From the NCBI RefSeq assembly GCF_040954645.1, contig NC_092804.1:146515108-146579107 (forward strand): a stretch of DNA of 64,000 nt, in the 5' to 3' direction. Below are positions 44,598 through 55,611 of this stretch, piece after piece; within the stretch, counting starts at the first letter, position 1; each line of letters opens with the position of its first letter. The position numbers were made by a program, and so were the translations under genes. Under the pieces are notes generated by a model. That model did not search any database, was not told the DNA's origin, and saw nothing but the letters and a program-made list of their open reading frames with translations. Source of the DNA: Diabrotica undecimpunctata (taxonomy: Eukaryota > Arthropoda > Insecta > Coleoptera > Chrysomelidae).

Positions 44598-44985
44598 ATC
44601 TTCTTCTTCTTTTTTTGTGTAGACACTTCACCGTTTTTCAATGTGCCTCCAGTAAGTTGTCGTTCCATCGTTTTCGTGGTCTTCCCACTGATCGTCTTCC
44701 TATTGGGGAACTGTCTCTCGCTATCCTTACTCCTCTATTTGTTGTCATAATGCATATATGATCGTTGAATTCTACTCTTCTATTTCTTACCCAGTACTTG
44801 ATGCTCCCCACCTTGCATCCCCGTCGTATATATGTACTTCTATCTCTCTCTCATAGTGTCTTACCATCGATGTTTTCTTCTTTGCTGTTTCAAGCATGGG
44901 TCTGATGACTGTTTTGTAAATTCTGTATTTTATTTCTTTCCCGATATTTTTATTTCTCCATATTGCTTCATTTATAGAACAGTTC
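44598..44985 (-). pseudogene. LINE group X C-terminal tail
   Basis: Minus strand: KYRIYKTVIRPMLETAK-like piece, then DRSTYIRRGCKVGSIKYWVR, RRVEFNDHI, GVRIARDSSPIGRRSVGR, RKRWND and (AAG)n at 44598-44608. It matches 33.84-34.2 kb almost base for base, so both derive from closely related source copies. Confidence 0.75.
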
Positions 44986-45004
44986 TAGTTGGAAGATAAT
45001 TTGT

Positions 45005-45844
45005 TTATTTTTAAACTTTTGCTTTGGTTTTCTGAAGGGTTTCCAATACCTGGAACCACCGGTGAAAACTTCGGGTATTTTATTAGAAACATTCTGGTCA
45101 AGTGAAACTATAAATTTACTGAATAGTTGGTTCGATTGTCTACAAGGAAGTCAATATTACAAGGAAAATTACCAAAGAAAAAACATTGCACATTATCGGC
45201 ACTCACATCTTATTTCGAAATATTTTTTTCACACTTAATAATATGATTTTGTTTTAAGACATGTTATTCAACAACTAAAAACAGATTCCTTCTATGTTCC
45301 AAACTCATTATGCTTTATTATAGCTTAAGCAAACAAAAAATTCATTCCTTGAAAATTCTTCTGGGAAGAATTTTCTTCTTTAACAATAAAGAACAAAAAT
45401 TTTGTTTTTAGCAAAGAAGAATTATATATTTCTCATTGTTCCTGTTAATAACTCTATTTCCTTTAAGGAGAGTTCCTCTATATCTATAATTATTTTCGTA
45501 AAAGTTGTAATATCCCATTGCAATAACACATCTTAAGTAAATTAACAAAAAATTAAAAACCCTATTAGTATAAACTTATATTTACGTTATTCAAGATAAT
45601 TCGGTTTTTTATAATGCATAGCTCAACAAAAATTATGTTTTAAGTTTAGCGTTTGAACACAAATTCATATTTTTATGTCTCAAATCAATTATTTGTATAG
45701 AAAAATAATTGTATAATATAAAATTATATACCAGAACTAAGTCCGTCTCTGTTTCATGACGCATTTTATATTTCCATACGTAATTATTTCAATTGCCAAG
45801 TACCCCTGAAAGTAGATCACTAACAATACACTTTTGCTTTGTAG
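45005..45844 (+). other. Probable intron or upstream DNA of the host gene
   Basis: AT-rich sequence ending in a pyrimidine-rich CTTTTGCTTTGTAG acceptor at 45831-45844. No recognisable repeat inside. Confidence 0.5.
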
Positions 45845-46029
45845 TTGCATATGGAGAAGATCCAAGACAACAGTATAGCCCCGCCTCTCAGAATGAAGGG
45901 GCGGAACCGTCACCCCACTCCAGAGCAGCCACTCCTCTGGAATGCCTCACGTATACGACTGAAGTTGACCAAGACAATTATCCAGCATTAGTCAGATCGG
46001 ACGGAAGGTATATGCCGTTCACTTTAGAG
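45845..46029 (+). CDS. Host gene, internal coding exon 1 (unidentified protein)
   Basis: A 185-bp exon between an acceptor (TTTGTAG) and a consensus donor (GAG|GTAAGG). It reads AYGEDPRQQYSPASQNEGAE, HSRAATPLECLTYTTEVDQD, NYPALVRSDGRYMPFTLE. Base composition and codon use are clearly richer in GC than the surroundings. It enters with two bases of a split codon and ends in phase 0, which matches the start of the exon at 50378. The protein is Ser/Pro-rich and probably disordered. I do not recognise the gene; a nuclear regulator is only a guess. Confidence 0.75.
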
Positions 46030-46204
46030 GTAAGGATTAGTCATTTCAGCTAGAAATTTTTTCCTACAGTTCGCGCATATCGATTAATTAAAGAGATTAT
46101 TTACAATTAAAAAATAAAAAGATTGTTTACAATAATAACGTATACAGGTAGTAACATTTTTCTTTAACTTGATTTGTATTGTTTTGATGTGCGCTTATAT
46201 AAAC

Positions 46205-46505
46205 GTTAATGTAGTTGATTCTATTAAATAAAATTGGTTTTTGGCATTTTGACGGACTGGAAATTACTGTACAACCAAATACACGTGCTCATAGCCAATA
46301 TAATAATTATTGTAGATCACTTAAAAACACAAACTTGTTCACCTGGAATTTATAAAAAAAATAAAACTGCATTAATTAAAACAAAAGTTCAACTGTTCAT
46401 TTTTGTAATTTTATAGTTGTTTATAAATTAATATTCACAAAAGGAAAATTTTTAATGAAAATAATGAATATACACTCCCATTATTCATGATTATTCTTCT
46501 TTTCT
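46205..46505 (+). repeat. Unnamed dispersed repeat, copy 1
   Basis: The block shares GGAAATTACT, CAACCAA, ACACGTGCTCATAGCCAATA and TATACACTCCCATTA, in the same order and spacing, with the minus strand of 54530-54825. No coding capacity and no clear terminal repeats. Confidence 0.65.
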
Positions 46506-46535
46506 CAATGAAAAAATTCTGCAATTTACCTAATG

Positions 46536-46690
46536 GATGGCGGCCGTAGCTCAGCGGCTGTTACTGGCTTAACAAGAGCTGGAAGTTCTGGATTTGATTC
46601 ACAACACGGACACCAAGAAAATTTTTCAATTTCTAATTTAAACGAGCCGCCACCTTGCTTCGGAGGGCACATAGAGCCATATGAATTATC
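46536..46690 (+). mobile_element. tRNA-derived SINE, copy 2
   Basis: GGATGGCGGCCGTAGCTCAGCGG gives an A box TAGCTCAGCGG (46547-46557). The B-box-like GGATTTGATTC is at 46590-46600, followed by TTTTTCAATTTCTAATTTAA and CTTCGGAGGGCACATAGAGC. The order matches the minus-strand copy at 14.7-14.9 kb. The anticodon-like region does not fold as a functional tRNA. It lies in sense orientation in the host-gene intron. Confidence 0.8.
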
Positions 46691-46829
46691 TTTTATTAAG
46701 GTCACTGCACGTCATCCAATTTTAACGTTGGCTTTTTTGGATAGGGTTTCAGTAATGTCTGGTTGCAACGACAAAAATAATGAAAAAATTTGTATTATTA
46801 AATTTAAATACAAAAAACAACATATGGTT

Positions 46830-47225
46830 CTTAAAAGAATGTTATAGATCAAAGAACTGTATCTATAAAATACGCTGTGAATGCAACAATTTTTACGTGG
46901 GAGATACCGCAAGACCAGTAAGTGTCAGGATAAACGACCATGAAACAAACATCAAAAACAGAGATTTCGACAAATCATAGATATAAAAACATGCCTGGGA
47001 GAATGAGCACAGTGTACAATCCAAAGATGCATTAATAGTCATTAAAGAGACACACATGAAAAAGAGAAAAGACAAAGAAGCGGCTCTCATTTTGCTTAAT
47101 GAATAAAAACGTGTAGCAAGCCCGCAAAAATAAGCAGAATGTAGGACGCTCTGGATGTCAATACTAAAAGAATATACCAACATTAATGGATTAATAGAAA
47201 ATCAGAGACAAACTATCTACAATTA
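46830..47225 (+). pseudogene. Penelope-like element GIY-YIG endonuclease remnant
   Basis: The residues CIYKIRCECNNFYVGDTARP, VSVRINDHETNIKNRDFDKS, then past a stop HAWENEHSVQSKDALIV and KETHMKKRKDKEAALILLNE. The first block is the GIY-YIG core (Y-K-I ... F-Y-V-G-D-T-x-R-P) with the C-x-C zinc-like pair found in Penelope-like retrotransposons. The RT part is missing. The frame has two stops. Confidence 0.75.
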
Positions 47226-47462
47226 GACATAATACATAAACACATAAAAAGGATGTCATCCTGAGGGCTGAGGGTAAGATAGGATGACGACCCTCAGAAT
47301 TTTCAACTCAAAACTTGACTATGTTTCTACAAGATCGAGGCCAAATAAGTTACCCGTCAAATTGGCAAATAAACTTGTCAAATTGGCAAACAAACTTGTC
47401 AAAACAACTGTAGGTTATAACAATAGCTTCCTAATTTAACGCAAAACAATTGTAAAATGAAC

Positions 47463-47701
47463 TTTGATCAAATAAAAGGCAGATATCGAACCCAGTTTAA
47501 TAATTAAATTTTGCCCAAGTACTTTCGCTTTCTAGAGCATCTTCAGGGGCATCTGAAATAAGCCAAGAAACGAAAAAAAAACGTTTCTTGGATTTCACGT
47601 ATTTTAGATGCCCCTGAAGATGCTCTAGGAAGCGAAAGTACCAACTTGGGCAAGATTTAATTATTAAACTATGCTCGATATCTGCCTTTTATTTGATCAA
47701 A
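47463..47701. repeat. Hairpin element with CTGAAGA...GAAA motifs
   Basis: Arms of about 90 bp (47463-47553 and 47612-47701) are inverted copies with a few mismatches. The spacer itself contains the smaller hairpin CCAAGAAACG / CGTTTCTTGG. Each arm carries CTGAAGA-T-GCT-6 nt-AGC-GAAA. It sits 240 bp after the GIY-YIG remnant, which fits an inverted pair of Penelope-like terminal repeats. Confidence 0.75.
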
Positions 47702-48135
47702 ATTCATTTATTCGAGCATTCAGCCTTATCAATTGTAAAATGTCATTTTCATTAGTAACAATAAATTGTGGCTTAATTCCATTTAAAAAAACGTCTTAAT
47801 GTTTTTAAAGCTCTAGTGATGTTTATTAATTAAAGTATTAGAATATATTTAAAAATAAAATAATTAATTATTTATTTAATTATAAACAAAACACATTACA
47901 CTAAGATAAAGTTGGTTGCCTAAATGAAGGTTCTTTCAAGCGGGTTTATTTTTTGAATTTGGAGTGGCATGACGGCCACTAAGTACGGCGTTTACGAGTT
48001 TACGTTTAATATTTTGGGGATGAAAGTAATTTCATCCAAACTTTCTGAATTTGCCATAATTAAATTACTGGGTTTAGACCATTTAATTATGCCACAAAGG
48101 TTGCTACATCACAGTCAACAATTTTAATTACTTGT

Positions 48136-49795
48136 ATCATCATCATCATCATCATCTTGGTGCTACAGCCCTTAGAGGGCCTCGACCTTCTCAAGCTTTC
48201 CACGCCATTCTGTTATGTCCCTTGCTTGCATGTTTGAGTTGCCGACTCCGATCTTCTCGGCATCTTGTGTTACCCAGTCCCAGTTATCCAGTCTTCTCAT
48301 TCCCACGGGTTGCGCTGTTAGAATCTTTTTTATCATGTTCGATTCAGGGGCCCGGGCTACATGTCCTGCCCACTGCAGGCGGTTTCGCTTAATTATAGTG
48401 GTAATATCTTTACCACCAAACGTATGCTTGTAGATATTCTGCAGTTCAAAGTTATATCTACGCCTCCATATTCCGTTCTCACACTCTCACAGACCGCTCC
48501 GAATATCTTGCGGAGCACATTTCTTTCAAAAATCCATAGAGCGGATTCATCTGTTTTAGTTAGCGTCCATGCCTCTGATCCATATGTGAGAACGGGGACT
48601 ATCAGTGTTCTATACAGCCTTATACGAGTTTTTTGAGACAGACGTTTGTTAGCTAAGTACTTTGATAGACCATGATAACGCCTGTTTACAATTATTATTC
48701 GCCTTTTTATTTCCTCAGATGTGTTACTATTGGGGTTAACCGATGTCCCTAGATATATGAACTCTTTGACTGCTTCGAAATTTTGGTCATTGATGATTAA
48801 TTTTGCGTCAACATTTCCAGCTCTTGTGTTTGTATTAGTCGCCATGAATTTGGTTTTATTTTGATTTATATGTAACCCCATTCGTTCTGCTGTTGCTACT
48901 AGCTCGGTTAGGATTTCCGCAGTTCTCACCCTGGTTCTTGTTATAATGTCCACGTCGTCTGCATATGCTAGAATTTGGACTGATCTATTAAATATTGTTC
49001 CCTGCTATCTAAATTAGCGTCTCGTACAACTTTTTCTAAGGCGACATTAAAAAGCTGACAGCGCATCTGCCTGCCTTAACCCCCTATGTATTTCAAATGG
49101 GGTTAACGAGTCGTTTTAAATTTTTACTGCTGATAGCATCTTCGCCATTGTCACTTTTATCAAACGTATGAGTTTTTTTGGAATTCCTAACTCATTCATA
49201 GCGTTGTAAAGACTTAGTCTTAAGACACTGTCATATGTCGCTTTAAAATCGACAAAAATATGATACATATCTATGTTAAACTCTTGCGCTTTTTCGAGGA
49301 TCTGTCGTAGTGTAAAGATCTGGTTAATGGTTGAACGTCCATGCCTGAATCCTGCCTGATATTCTCATAGAAACGTTTCGGTATAAGGCTTCAATCTCTC
49401 GTGCAATTGGTTTCCCTTTTTGTGTAACGGGCAAATTAAGCCTAAGCTCCATTCTTCAGGGATTTGCTCCTCAGACCAAATTTTACAAACAATTTCTCGC
49501 ATCACCTTGGTAAGCTGCTCTCCACCGTGCTTAAATAACTCTGCTGGGATGCCATCGCTGCCTGGGGATTTGTGGTTCCTTAGTTTTTCTATAAATATTT
49601 TCACTTCATCTACCGAGTGAGTTCCACGAGTTCCTCATTTCGATATTCCAGCTCTATATTGTTAGTAGGTTCCCCTTTCAGCAACTCTCGAAAGTGCTCT
49701 ACCCATCGTAACAGGATATCCTCTTTGTTGGTAAGTAAGTTACCTTCCTTATCATTAAAATAGTTGATTCTTGGTTTGAATTCTTTTCTAATAAT
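48136..49795 (-). pseudogene. RTE-like LINE RT with (ATG)n tail
   Basis: Minus strand: NKEDILLRWVEHFRELLKGE, LRNHKSPGSDGIPAELFKHG, WSLGLICPLHKKGNQLH, then an internal deletion, EYQAGFRHGRSTINQIFTLR, HIFVDFKATYDSVLR (motif A), LAYADDVDIITRT (motif C), MGLHINQNKTKFMAT, FIYLGTSVNPNSN, YRTLIVPVLTYGSEAWTLTK, ERNVLRKIFGAV and RPSKGC, ending in (ATG)n at 48137-48155. The endonuclease is absent. Few disruptions outside the deletion, so it is relatively young. Confidence 0.85.
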
Positions 49796-49954
49796 TTACT
49801 TACTATTACTATTTACAACTTGTATCAGTAATTTAAATATTTTCACTTAGGTGGAAAAAATTCTGGAGACGTTTTATTGGCCTTCGCGTTTGTATTCAAC
49901 TGACCGTACGTGATAAGACCAAACGAGGTCGACATGACGTGATAATCATCAATT

Positions 49955-50270
49955 AGCCTATATTTGTCCACTGCTAAACCTAGGCCTCACATAAAATTTT
50001 TCACATATTTCTATAATGAGCTTCTGGCATCCAATTTGTGCTGATGCACTTTGTATAATCCGTCCATCTAGTCAGTGGTCGTCCTCTGCTTGATGTGCTT
50101 CTTGTCTTGGTCACCATTCCAGAATCTTTTTGATCCATCTATCATCTGTCAATCTGGCAACATGTCCGGCCCAAGCCCATTTAGCTATTGGCCCGTGGCT
50201 GTTCTTTCAATTGCATCCGTGACTTCTGTTCTTATTGTTATTTGCAGATTTAAATAAGAAGACTGACAAA
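49955..50270 (-). pseudogene. RTE LINE C-terminal tail
   Basis: Minus strand: RTEVTDAIERTATG, NGLGPDMLPD-like GH-AR piece, DGSKRFWNGDQDKKHIKQR, LYKVHQHKLDARSSL, then CCTAGGTTTAGCAGTGGACA and TTGATGAT. The AG-CAGTGGAC-A-TA-GGCT ending followed by TGAT is the usual 3' end of insect RTE elements. Confidence 0.7.
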
Positions 50271-50377
50271 TCGTGCCCCTACGACATATACTGTCTTAAA
50301 TACATATAAAAATACATACTTTATATATTTGTTGTTGCTTTCTCAGCTGCTCCTTTTAATTTTTTTTTTTGCTTAAG

Positions 50378-50628
50378 GTTCCACTAGAAGAGGCTAATGG
50401 CACCGAGTACTTACAACTGGGACCGACAGCAATTGCGAACGGTTCTCCAACACAAGGAAGCGGTGGTAGTCCTAGTCCTGGCTCACCAAGAGTTTACAGT
50501 CTTTCCGCCATACATTCGGGAGATGAGCATCAGTCCACCATTGAAGGATCTCAGCTAACTCAACTCACAAGCCATATCAGCTACACTGGTGTTGGTATAA
50601 GTTCTCCTAATTCAGCAAACATGTCTAG
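50378..50628 (+). CDS. Host gene, internal coding exon 2 (unidentified protein)
   Basis: A 251-bp exon between TTTTTGCTTAAG and TCTAG|GTAAGTGC, entering in phase 0 and leaving two bases of a codon. It reads VPLEEANGTEYLQLGPTAIA, NGSPTQGSGGSPSPGSPRVY, SLSAIHSGDEHQSTIEGSQL, TQLTSHISYTGVGISSPNSA. Both borders are strong consensus sites and the phase fits the exon at 45845. Rich in Ser, Gly and Pro and without a recognisable domain; typical of a disordered region. Further exons must lie outside the window. Confidence 0.8.
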
Positions 50629-51330
50629 GTAAGTGCAAATAAATATTTCGATATACTTGTAAATATTAGCTAGTTAAATCCATTCTCGAGATTAGCTAGT
50701 TAATCCATACTAAAATCGAGAATACAACATCTGGTTAGATTTTTCGATAATTTTTTGGAGTGCTGTGAGAACTTTATGTTCTGGGATTCATCAGTGGAAT
50801 TAATTGGGAAGATATTAAGTGGAAAACTCTTTGGGAATGTCCAAATTATCCAACTGACTTATCTCTTCATTAGTGATGCTTTGTTTCTATAGTGAATATG
50901 CGATAAAGATACGGTCTAACATTCACATGTGATTAAAGCTGAATTAGTATATTTTATAAATATTCGTTGTTATATTAATATATACATATATCAAACTTAT
51001 ATCAAAAACCAAATAATATTTTACGAAAAATACTAAATACTAAATAAAATACCTATTAGAACAGGTCTAAATGTTAACCTTAAACATGAATGACCTACCA
51101 AAACATTTGCTAGTATTATTGTATTCTTCTCGCGTTCTTCAAGTGACCTGTTTTCGTAGATCATCTGAAATTAATGTATACTCTTCATCGTATCCACTGC
51201 TGCTGTAAAATATAATCTAGTACATTCTCCTATTTCTACAAATTTTGAAAATTTTCCTTACAAGTGACGTTAGCTACAGTCTCTGCTTGAATAAAATATA
51301 CATAATAGAATAATAATTGTTATATTACGT
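50629..51330 (+). other. Start of the next host-gene intron, nothing recognised
   Basis: A GTAAGTGC donor is followed by AT-rich sequence without motifs. The next exon was not found in this window. Confidence 0.5.
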
Positions 51331-51770
51331 CTAGTTTTCCCTTCTTCTTGTCATGCCATACTCATTTGGTTCTCCATCTGTACATGTCTGTGTTCCCTAT
51401 GAGTAACCTTCGCACCATTATCTTTAAACTCCCCCATAAAACTAGCACGATAGAAATGTTAATTTCAATCCTTCCACAGACTCTTTGTCGACCCAGATGT
51501 AATCCTTCATAAACGGCCATCTTGGAGTCCAAAATTGCTCAGAGCTCCATCCTAAACCTTTATCAAGAAGAGTTAATTTCAACTTCAGATTCTCAATTTT
51601 GGTCTCCCGATAGTAGCACCTGTTTGGATTTAGAGAGTTCTTCATCTTTAACAGTTTTCCATCCCATTTTGGACGTTGTTTTGTTAATTTTTGGGTTCTT
51701 TTTAAATTTTTTCCGTTTTTTGATTTATTTTTGTCCATTCTATTCACCAAATATTAGAGAAATAGGGGTC
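51331..51770 (-). other. Unrecognised Lys-rich frame
   Basis: A 102-codon minus-strand frame (51442-51750) is rich in Lys and Asn and reads LKRTQKLTKQRPKWDGKLLK, YYRETKIENLKLKLTLLDKG. No family was recognised. Its 3' side carries a GACAAGAAGAAGG stretch near 51350, which hints at a LINE-like (GAA)n tail. Possibly a Gag or repeat fragment. Confidence 0.3.
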
Positions 51771-52079
51771 CGTACCTGCAGCGCTTCCAATGTAGATATA
51801 AGGCATTATATGAAATAAGATTCAGATTCATGTTTCCAGTAAACCGTTCCTGATAGATTTTTGTAAATGCGTAACTTGGATGCATGTTTGGGTGAGTACG
51901 AAACGCCTTTGCATTTTGCTATTCTCTTGGTAACCTAACATAACCTAACCTATCAGCAGTCTACTCCGCTCTAGTCCCATAAGCACGTCCAGGTGAAACA
52001 GCCCTATAGGGTAGCTCTAGTTTTCTAGATTCATATTAAACTAGCCTTTGATAGATGGTGCTACTTGATACCGAATTGG

Positions 52080-52612
52080 TTTCGGTATTGACATTTGCCA
52101 TTCATGACATGACGTCTGTCAAAATTTTAAGTTTTAAAAACGATTAATTTGGTTTTTACAGCCGTCAAAAGCAAGCAAATTTTGTGTTTTCGGAGAAATG
52201 GAAAAAGTCGAGTATCGTTCGGTGATTAAGTTCCTCCACAAAAAGGGTAAAACGAATGTGCAAATCAAAGCCGACCTAGACGAAGTTTATGGTGAGGTTG
52301 CACCTTCGTTAGCAATAGTAAAATTTTGGAAAGCTGAATTTGTTCATGGTTGTACGAGTGTTTTTGATGATGAGCGTCCCGGGAGGCCAAATGAAGTCAC
52401 CACGCCGGAAATGATCAACAAAGTCTATGACATGATTATGGCAGATAGTCGAATTAAGCTCCGCGAGTTACTAGAAGTCCTAACACAACGCGTACACAAC
52501 ATCATTCACCATCATTTGGACATTATAAAGCTATCCGCACGATGGGTGACGCGTTTGCTAACAATCGATCAAATGCAAAAACGTGTGACCACTTCGGAGA
52601 CGCTTTTGGCGA
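52080..52612 (+). pseudogene. Mariner transposase N-terminal half
   Basis: The frame from the ATG at 52198 gives MEKVEYRSVIKFLHKKGKTN, DLDEVYGEVAPSLAIVKFWK, FDDERPGRPNEVTTPEMINK, VHNIIHHHLDIIKLSARWV and LLTIDQMQKRVTTSETLLAK. These are the paired helix-turn-helix units and the W-V-P-R-L-L/T-x-x-Q-K linker of mariner. A leader of mariner type precedes it. The frame ends abruptly at 52612, where a minus-strand LINE begins, so the catalytic half is lost. Confidence 0.85.
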
Positions 52613-53868
52613 AGATACTACTTCTACTTTGTGTATATGTGGGCTGTTAAGCCATGCTGAAGAGGAGTATTCTGCGGTTGAGAAAACAAGGCCCAGGGCA
52701 GATGATCGCAAGGTGGAAGCCGATGCTCCCCATGTTCCTTGTAAAATAGGGTTCTGTCAAGATTCACCCCAAGGTACTTTGGTATTTTATTGTAAGCGAG
52801 TGTGGTGTTTTTAATTGGATGTTCAGTGTTCTTCCTGCAAGCTTGTTATTTAGATGAAAATTGGAAACCCCTGTTTTGGTAGCGTTTGGTTGGAGCCTCC
52901 ATTTACGGAAATACTTTCCCACTGTGTTTAAGTCTGCCGTAAAGATTTCTTCTGTTTGTTCAAATGACTTACACCTTGTTGCATGTACCCAGTCGTCGCC
53001 ATAACCAAACTTCCTTGATCTGGTTTCTGGTATATCAGCGATGTACAGGCTAAAGAGAAGAGCTGATGTCGGTTCCCATAACTACTTGAAACGTTCGGTC
53101 GGCTAGCATGCTGTTGATTATTCGAGCGGTGGATTTACAGGAGATTGTACGGATAAGCTTGTATATCATGCCTTCTCTCCAGACTGTATCGTAGGCCGCT
53201 GTTAGATCTATGAATGCGGCTGCAGTTTTAAGTTTTCTCTGGAACCCTGCCTCAATAAATGTGGTAAGTGAAAGAACCTGATCTGCGCAGCTTCTTTTCG
53301 GTCAGAAACCTGCTTGATCAACCGGTATTGATTCAAGTAGCTTTGGACTAATTCTGTTATAGATAAGTCGTTCTAGTAGCTTGAACGTTGCCGATAGTAG
53401 GGCTATTGGTCTGTAGTTCTTAATGTTGTTATCATTTGGCTTCCCTGGTTTTAATATGGCAATAATCTTTGAGCGTTTGAGATATGGCAATAATCTTTGA
53501 GCGTTTGAGTTCCTGTGGGGTACCGGTCTTCATAATATCTGTGAAAAAGTGGGCCATCCATTCTCTCGCATATTTGCCGCTGTTAATTAAGAATTCGGGA
53601 TGAATATTGTCAAAACCTGGGGCTTTACCTGGCTTTACATCCTTGAGAGCTATAGTGACTTGGTTTCTCGGTTTCTCGGTTTCTGCAGATTGGAATTTTA
53701 AAGTTTTGAGCTCTCGTTTTACCTTGATTGTTTGTGGCTTGTCTTTCGAGGACCTAGATGTCGATACCAGATGTGAGGCAATAGTGTTTGGGTTAATTGT
53801 TGTTTTGTTCCTTGTCATGGGAGTTCCGTTTCTTAATTTTCTTAGCAGTGTCCATGCTTGCCTACTTA
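52613..53868 (-). pseudogene. Jockey-like LINE RT, truncated at both ends
   Basis: Minus strand: KQAWTLLRKLRNGTPMTRNK (linker), ALKDVKPGKAPGFDNIHPEF, KRSKIIAILKPGKPN, YRPIALLSATFKLLERLIYN, DQAGF, AAFIDLTAAYDTVWREGMIY (motif A), FGYGDDWVHATRCKSFEQTE (region of motif C, not Y-A-D-D), LNTVGKYFRKWRLQPNATKT and STAEYSSSAWLNSPHIHKV. The order is jockey-like. Block B is degraded. A 28-bp tandem duplication breaks the frame at KRSKIIAI. Confidence 0.8.
53454..53509. repeat. Perfect 28-bp tandem duplication inside LINE
   Basis: ATATGGCAATAATCTTTGAG plus 8 bp occurs twice back to back (53454-53481 and 53482-53509) with no difference. It duplicates the codons for L-K-R-S-K-I-I-A-I and shifts the frame. 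Confidence 0.9.
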
Positions 53869-54529
53869 AATAGAGATAGACTACTGAATCTCATTAATCC
53901 CATAAATCTGAAATTTCTTTATTTGCATACCTCTGTAGTCTATGTAAAATTAGTTGTTACTAAATAATTTTATATGACAGTTAAGTTATTTAGACATTTT
54001 AAAAGTAAAGAAATATTTTGTTGGGGTATAGTATACCTATTGTAGCGTGACAGCTTGATCAAATAGGGTTACACTTTAATTAATTATTCTTCGTCGCCCC
54101 CTTGTATGTATATACGTTTATTAATTTTATTCAGAAGGCTTAAATAGAATTGTCGTACAATTTGTTGTTAAAACTATAAATGAATTATTCAGTTGAAATG
54201 GTTTCAACAGGAAAAAGTAATTCTTGATAAGAACGTTTCCTGTTTTAAATTTCGCACTATGAAAGGTTTATAGAGGAAAAACTATTTATTATACATCTAA
54301 GTATATCAGTAATAATTAAAATCTATCAAGACGTGGGAATAGTTGCGAAATATCAGCAAACTTGACTTATTTGCTTAGAGACGATTCAATGACCTGACAA
54401 ATCGATGGTATAGTCGGTTCACTCAACTTGAGAATATTTTGACAGTCATTGTCGGAAAAATACAATATAAAGATTCCTACCACACCTCATTAATAGCTAA
54501 AATAAACTTACTGTTACAGATTTCTTTAA
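53869..54529. other. No gene recognised
   Basis: AT-rich, with no motifs seen. Confidence 0.35.
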
Positions 54530-54825
54530 TTAAAAACTGAAGAACAATCATTAGTAATGGGAGTGTATACTGATTAATTTTCTTTAATAATTTGTACATA
54601 TTTTTAGATACTAATCTACAAGCGACTAAAAAATTTCAATAATAAACATTTAAACCTTTATTTTAATTAAGGCACTTATATTTTGTTAATAAACTGCACG
54701 TGAATCATTTTTTGTTTTTAAATTACAACTAATATTGGCTATGAGCACGTGTGCTTGGTTGCATAGTAATTTCTAGCTACCTCCAGTCATTCAAAATTTA
54801 ACCAATGTAGCAAAAAAATGTTAAA
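54530..54825 (-). repeat. Unnamed dispersed repeat, copy 2
   Basis: The reverse complement of this block aligns along its length with 46205-46505 (see there). It ends with the shared TATACACTCCCATTA near 54570 on the plus-strand numbering. Confidence 0.65.
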
Positions 54826-54829
54826 TAAA

Positions 54830-55588
54830 TTTACTATACAGTGGGGATTGGTATCACTGAACCGAGTATACCAACATGTTAACAAAAAATTCAACAAAAT
54901 TCTAGTCAAAATTCGTTTTTTTTTTAATTGTACTGTACTGCAAATATCCAGTATTGCCAAACAAAAGAATATATCATGGCAATTGTGGCGTACACCATTC
55001 CTCTTCGATTTTTATGAAATAAGACGAAGACAAAACTATTTATGCTAACATTGTCGTTCGTAAATGATAGATAACGCAATTGAGGTAGTAATTTCTTCTA
55101 AAAGTTTGATATTATGTTAAAAAATCAGCTTCCGGACAAAGTTTTGTCTCTGTACGTAATTGTACATTGGATTTATTGTGTATTTCCATAAGTTAACATT
55201 AATAGAAATCGTTAAATATTATTTCTACGCGTATATAATAAAATATGTCTAGTCGCTATAATGCCAGTGTACTCGGCAAAGTGATTCTAAAAAAGAACAC
55301 ACCTACCGCCTAAATATTTCGTGTTGGTATCATGTGACCTCACGGGCTATGACGCGGATGACGTGCAACGGTAAGTAAATTAGATGAAGTATAATATCAT
55401 ATTATAATACAGTAATAAAAATATTAAATGTACAATATGTAAATAAATACTAAATACTTTCCCAAACAAGTACACTTTTTCTAAATTTGTTACATCTAAT
55501 TTAAATTATACATCCAATTTAACTACAAATTATAATGGTCGATCACAGTACCTATAAATACATAATCATCATAAATTATTTTAATAAC
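54830..55588. other. No gene recognised
   Basis: AT-rich with short frames only. Confidence 0.35.
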
Positions 55589-55611
55589 CTCTCTCTCTCT
55601 CTCTCTCTCTC
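55589..55611. repeat. (CT)n microsatellite, tail of a minus-strand LINE
   Basis: About eleven CT units directly at the 3' end of the LINE piece that follows. On the LINE sense strand this is a (GA)n tail. Confidence 0.85.

Larger units (their letters stand above)
46030..50377 (+). other. Host-gene intron of 4348 bp, filled with repeats
   Basis: It runs from GTAAGG at 46030 to TTTTTGCTTAAG at 50377. It contains an unnamed dispersed repeat, a SINE, a Penelope-like fragment, a hairpin element and two minus-strand RTE LINEs (all listed). The remainder (47710-48130 and 49800-49950) shows nothing recognisable. Confidence 0.7.

Noticed and set aside
46540..46615. A functional tRNA gene
   Set aside because: The A and B boxes are present, but the acceptor and anticodon stems do not close and the same unit recurs at 14.7 kb with a SINE body.
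46533..46847. Open frame of 104 codons
   Set aside because: It lies over the SINE and the start of the Penelope-like remnant in the wrong frame.
52542..52814. Open frame of 90 codons across the mariner/LINE junction
   Set aside because: It is a chance frame over a fusion point, antisense to the LINE on its right half.
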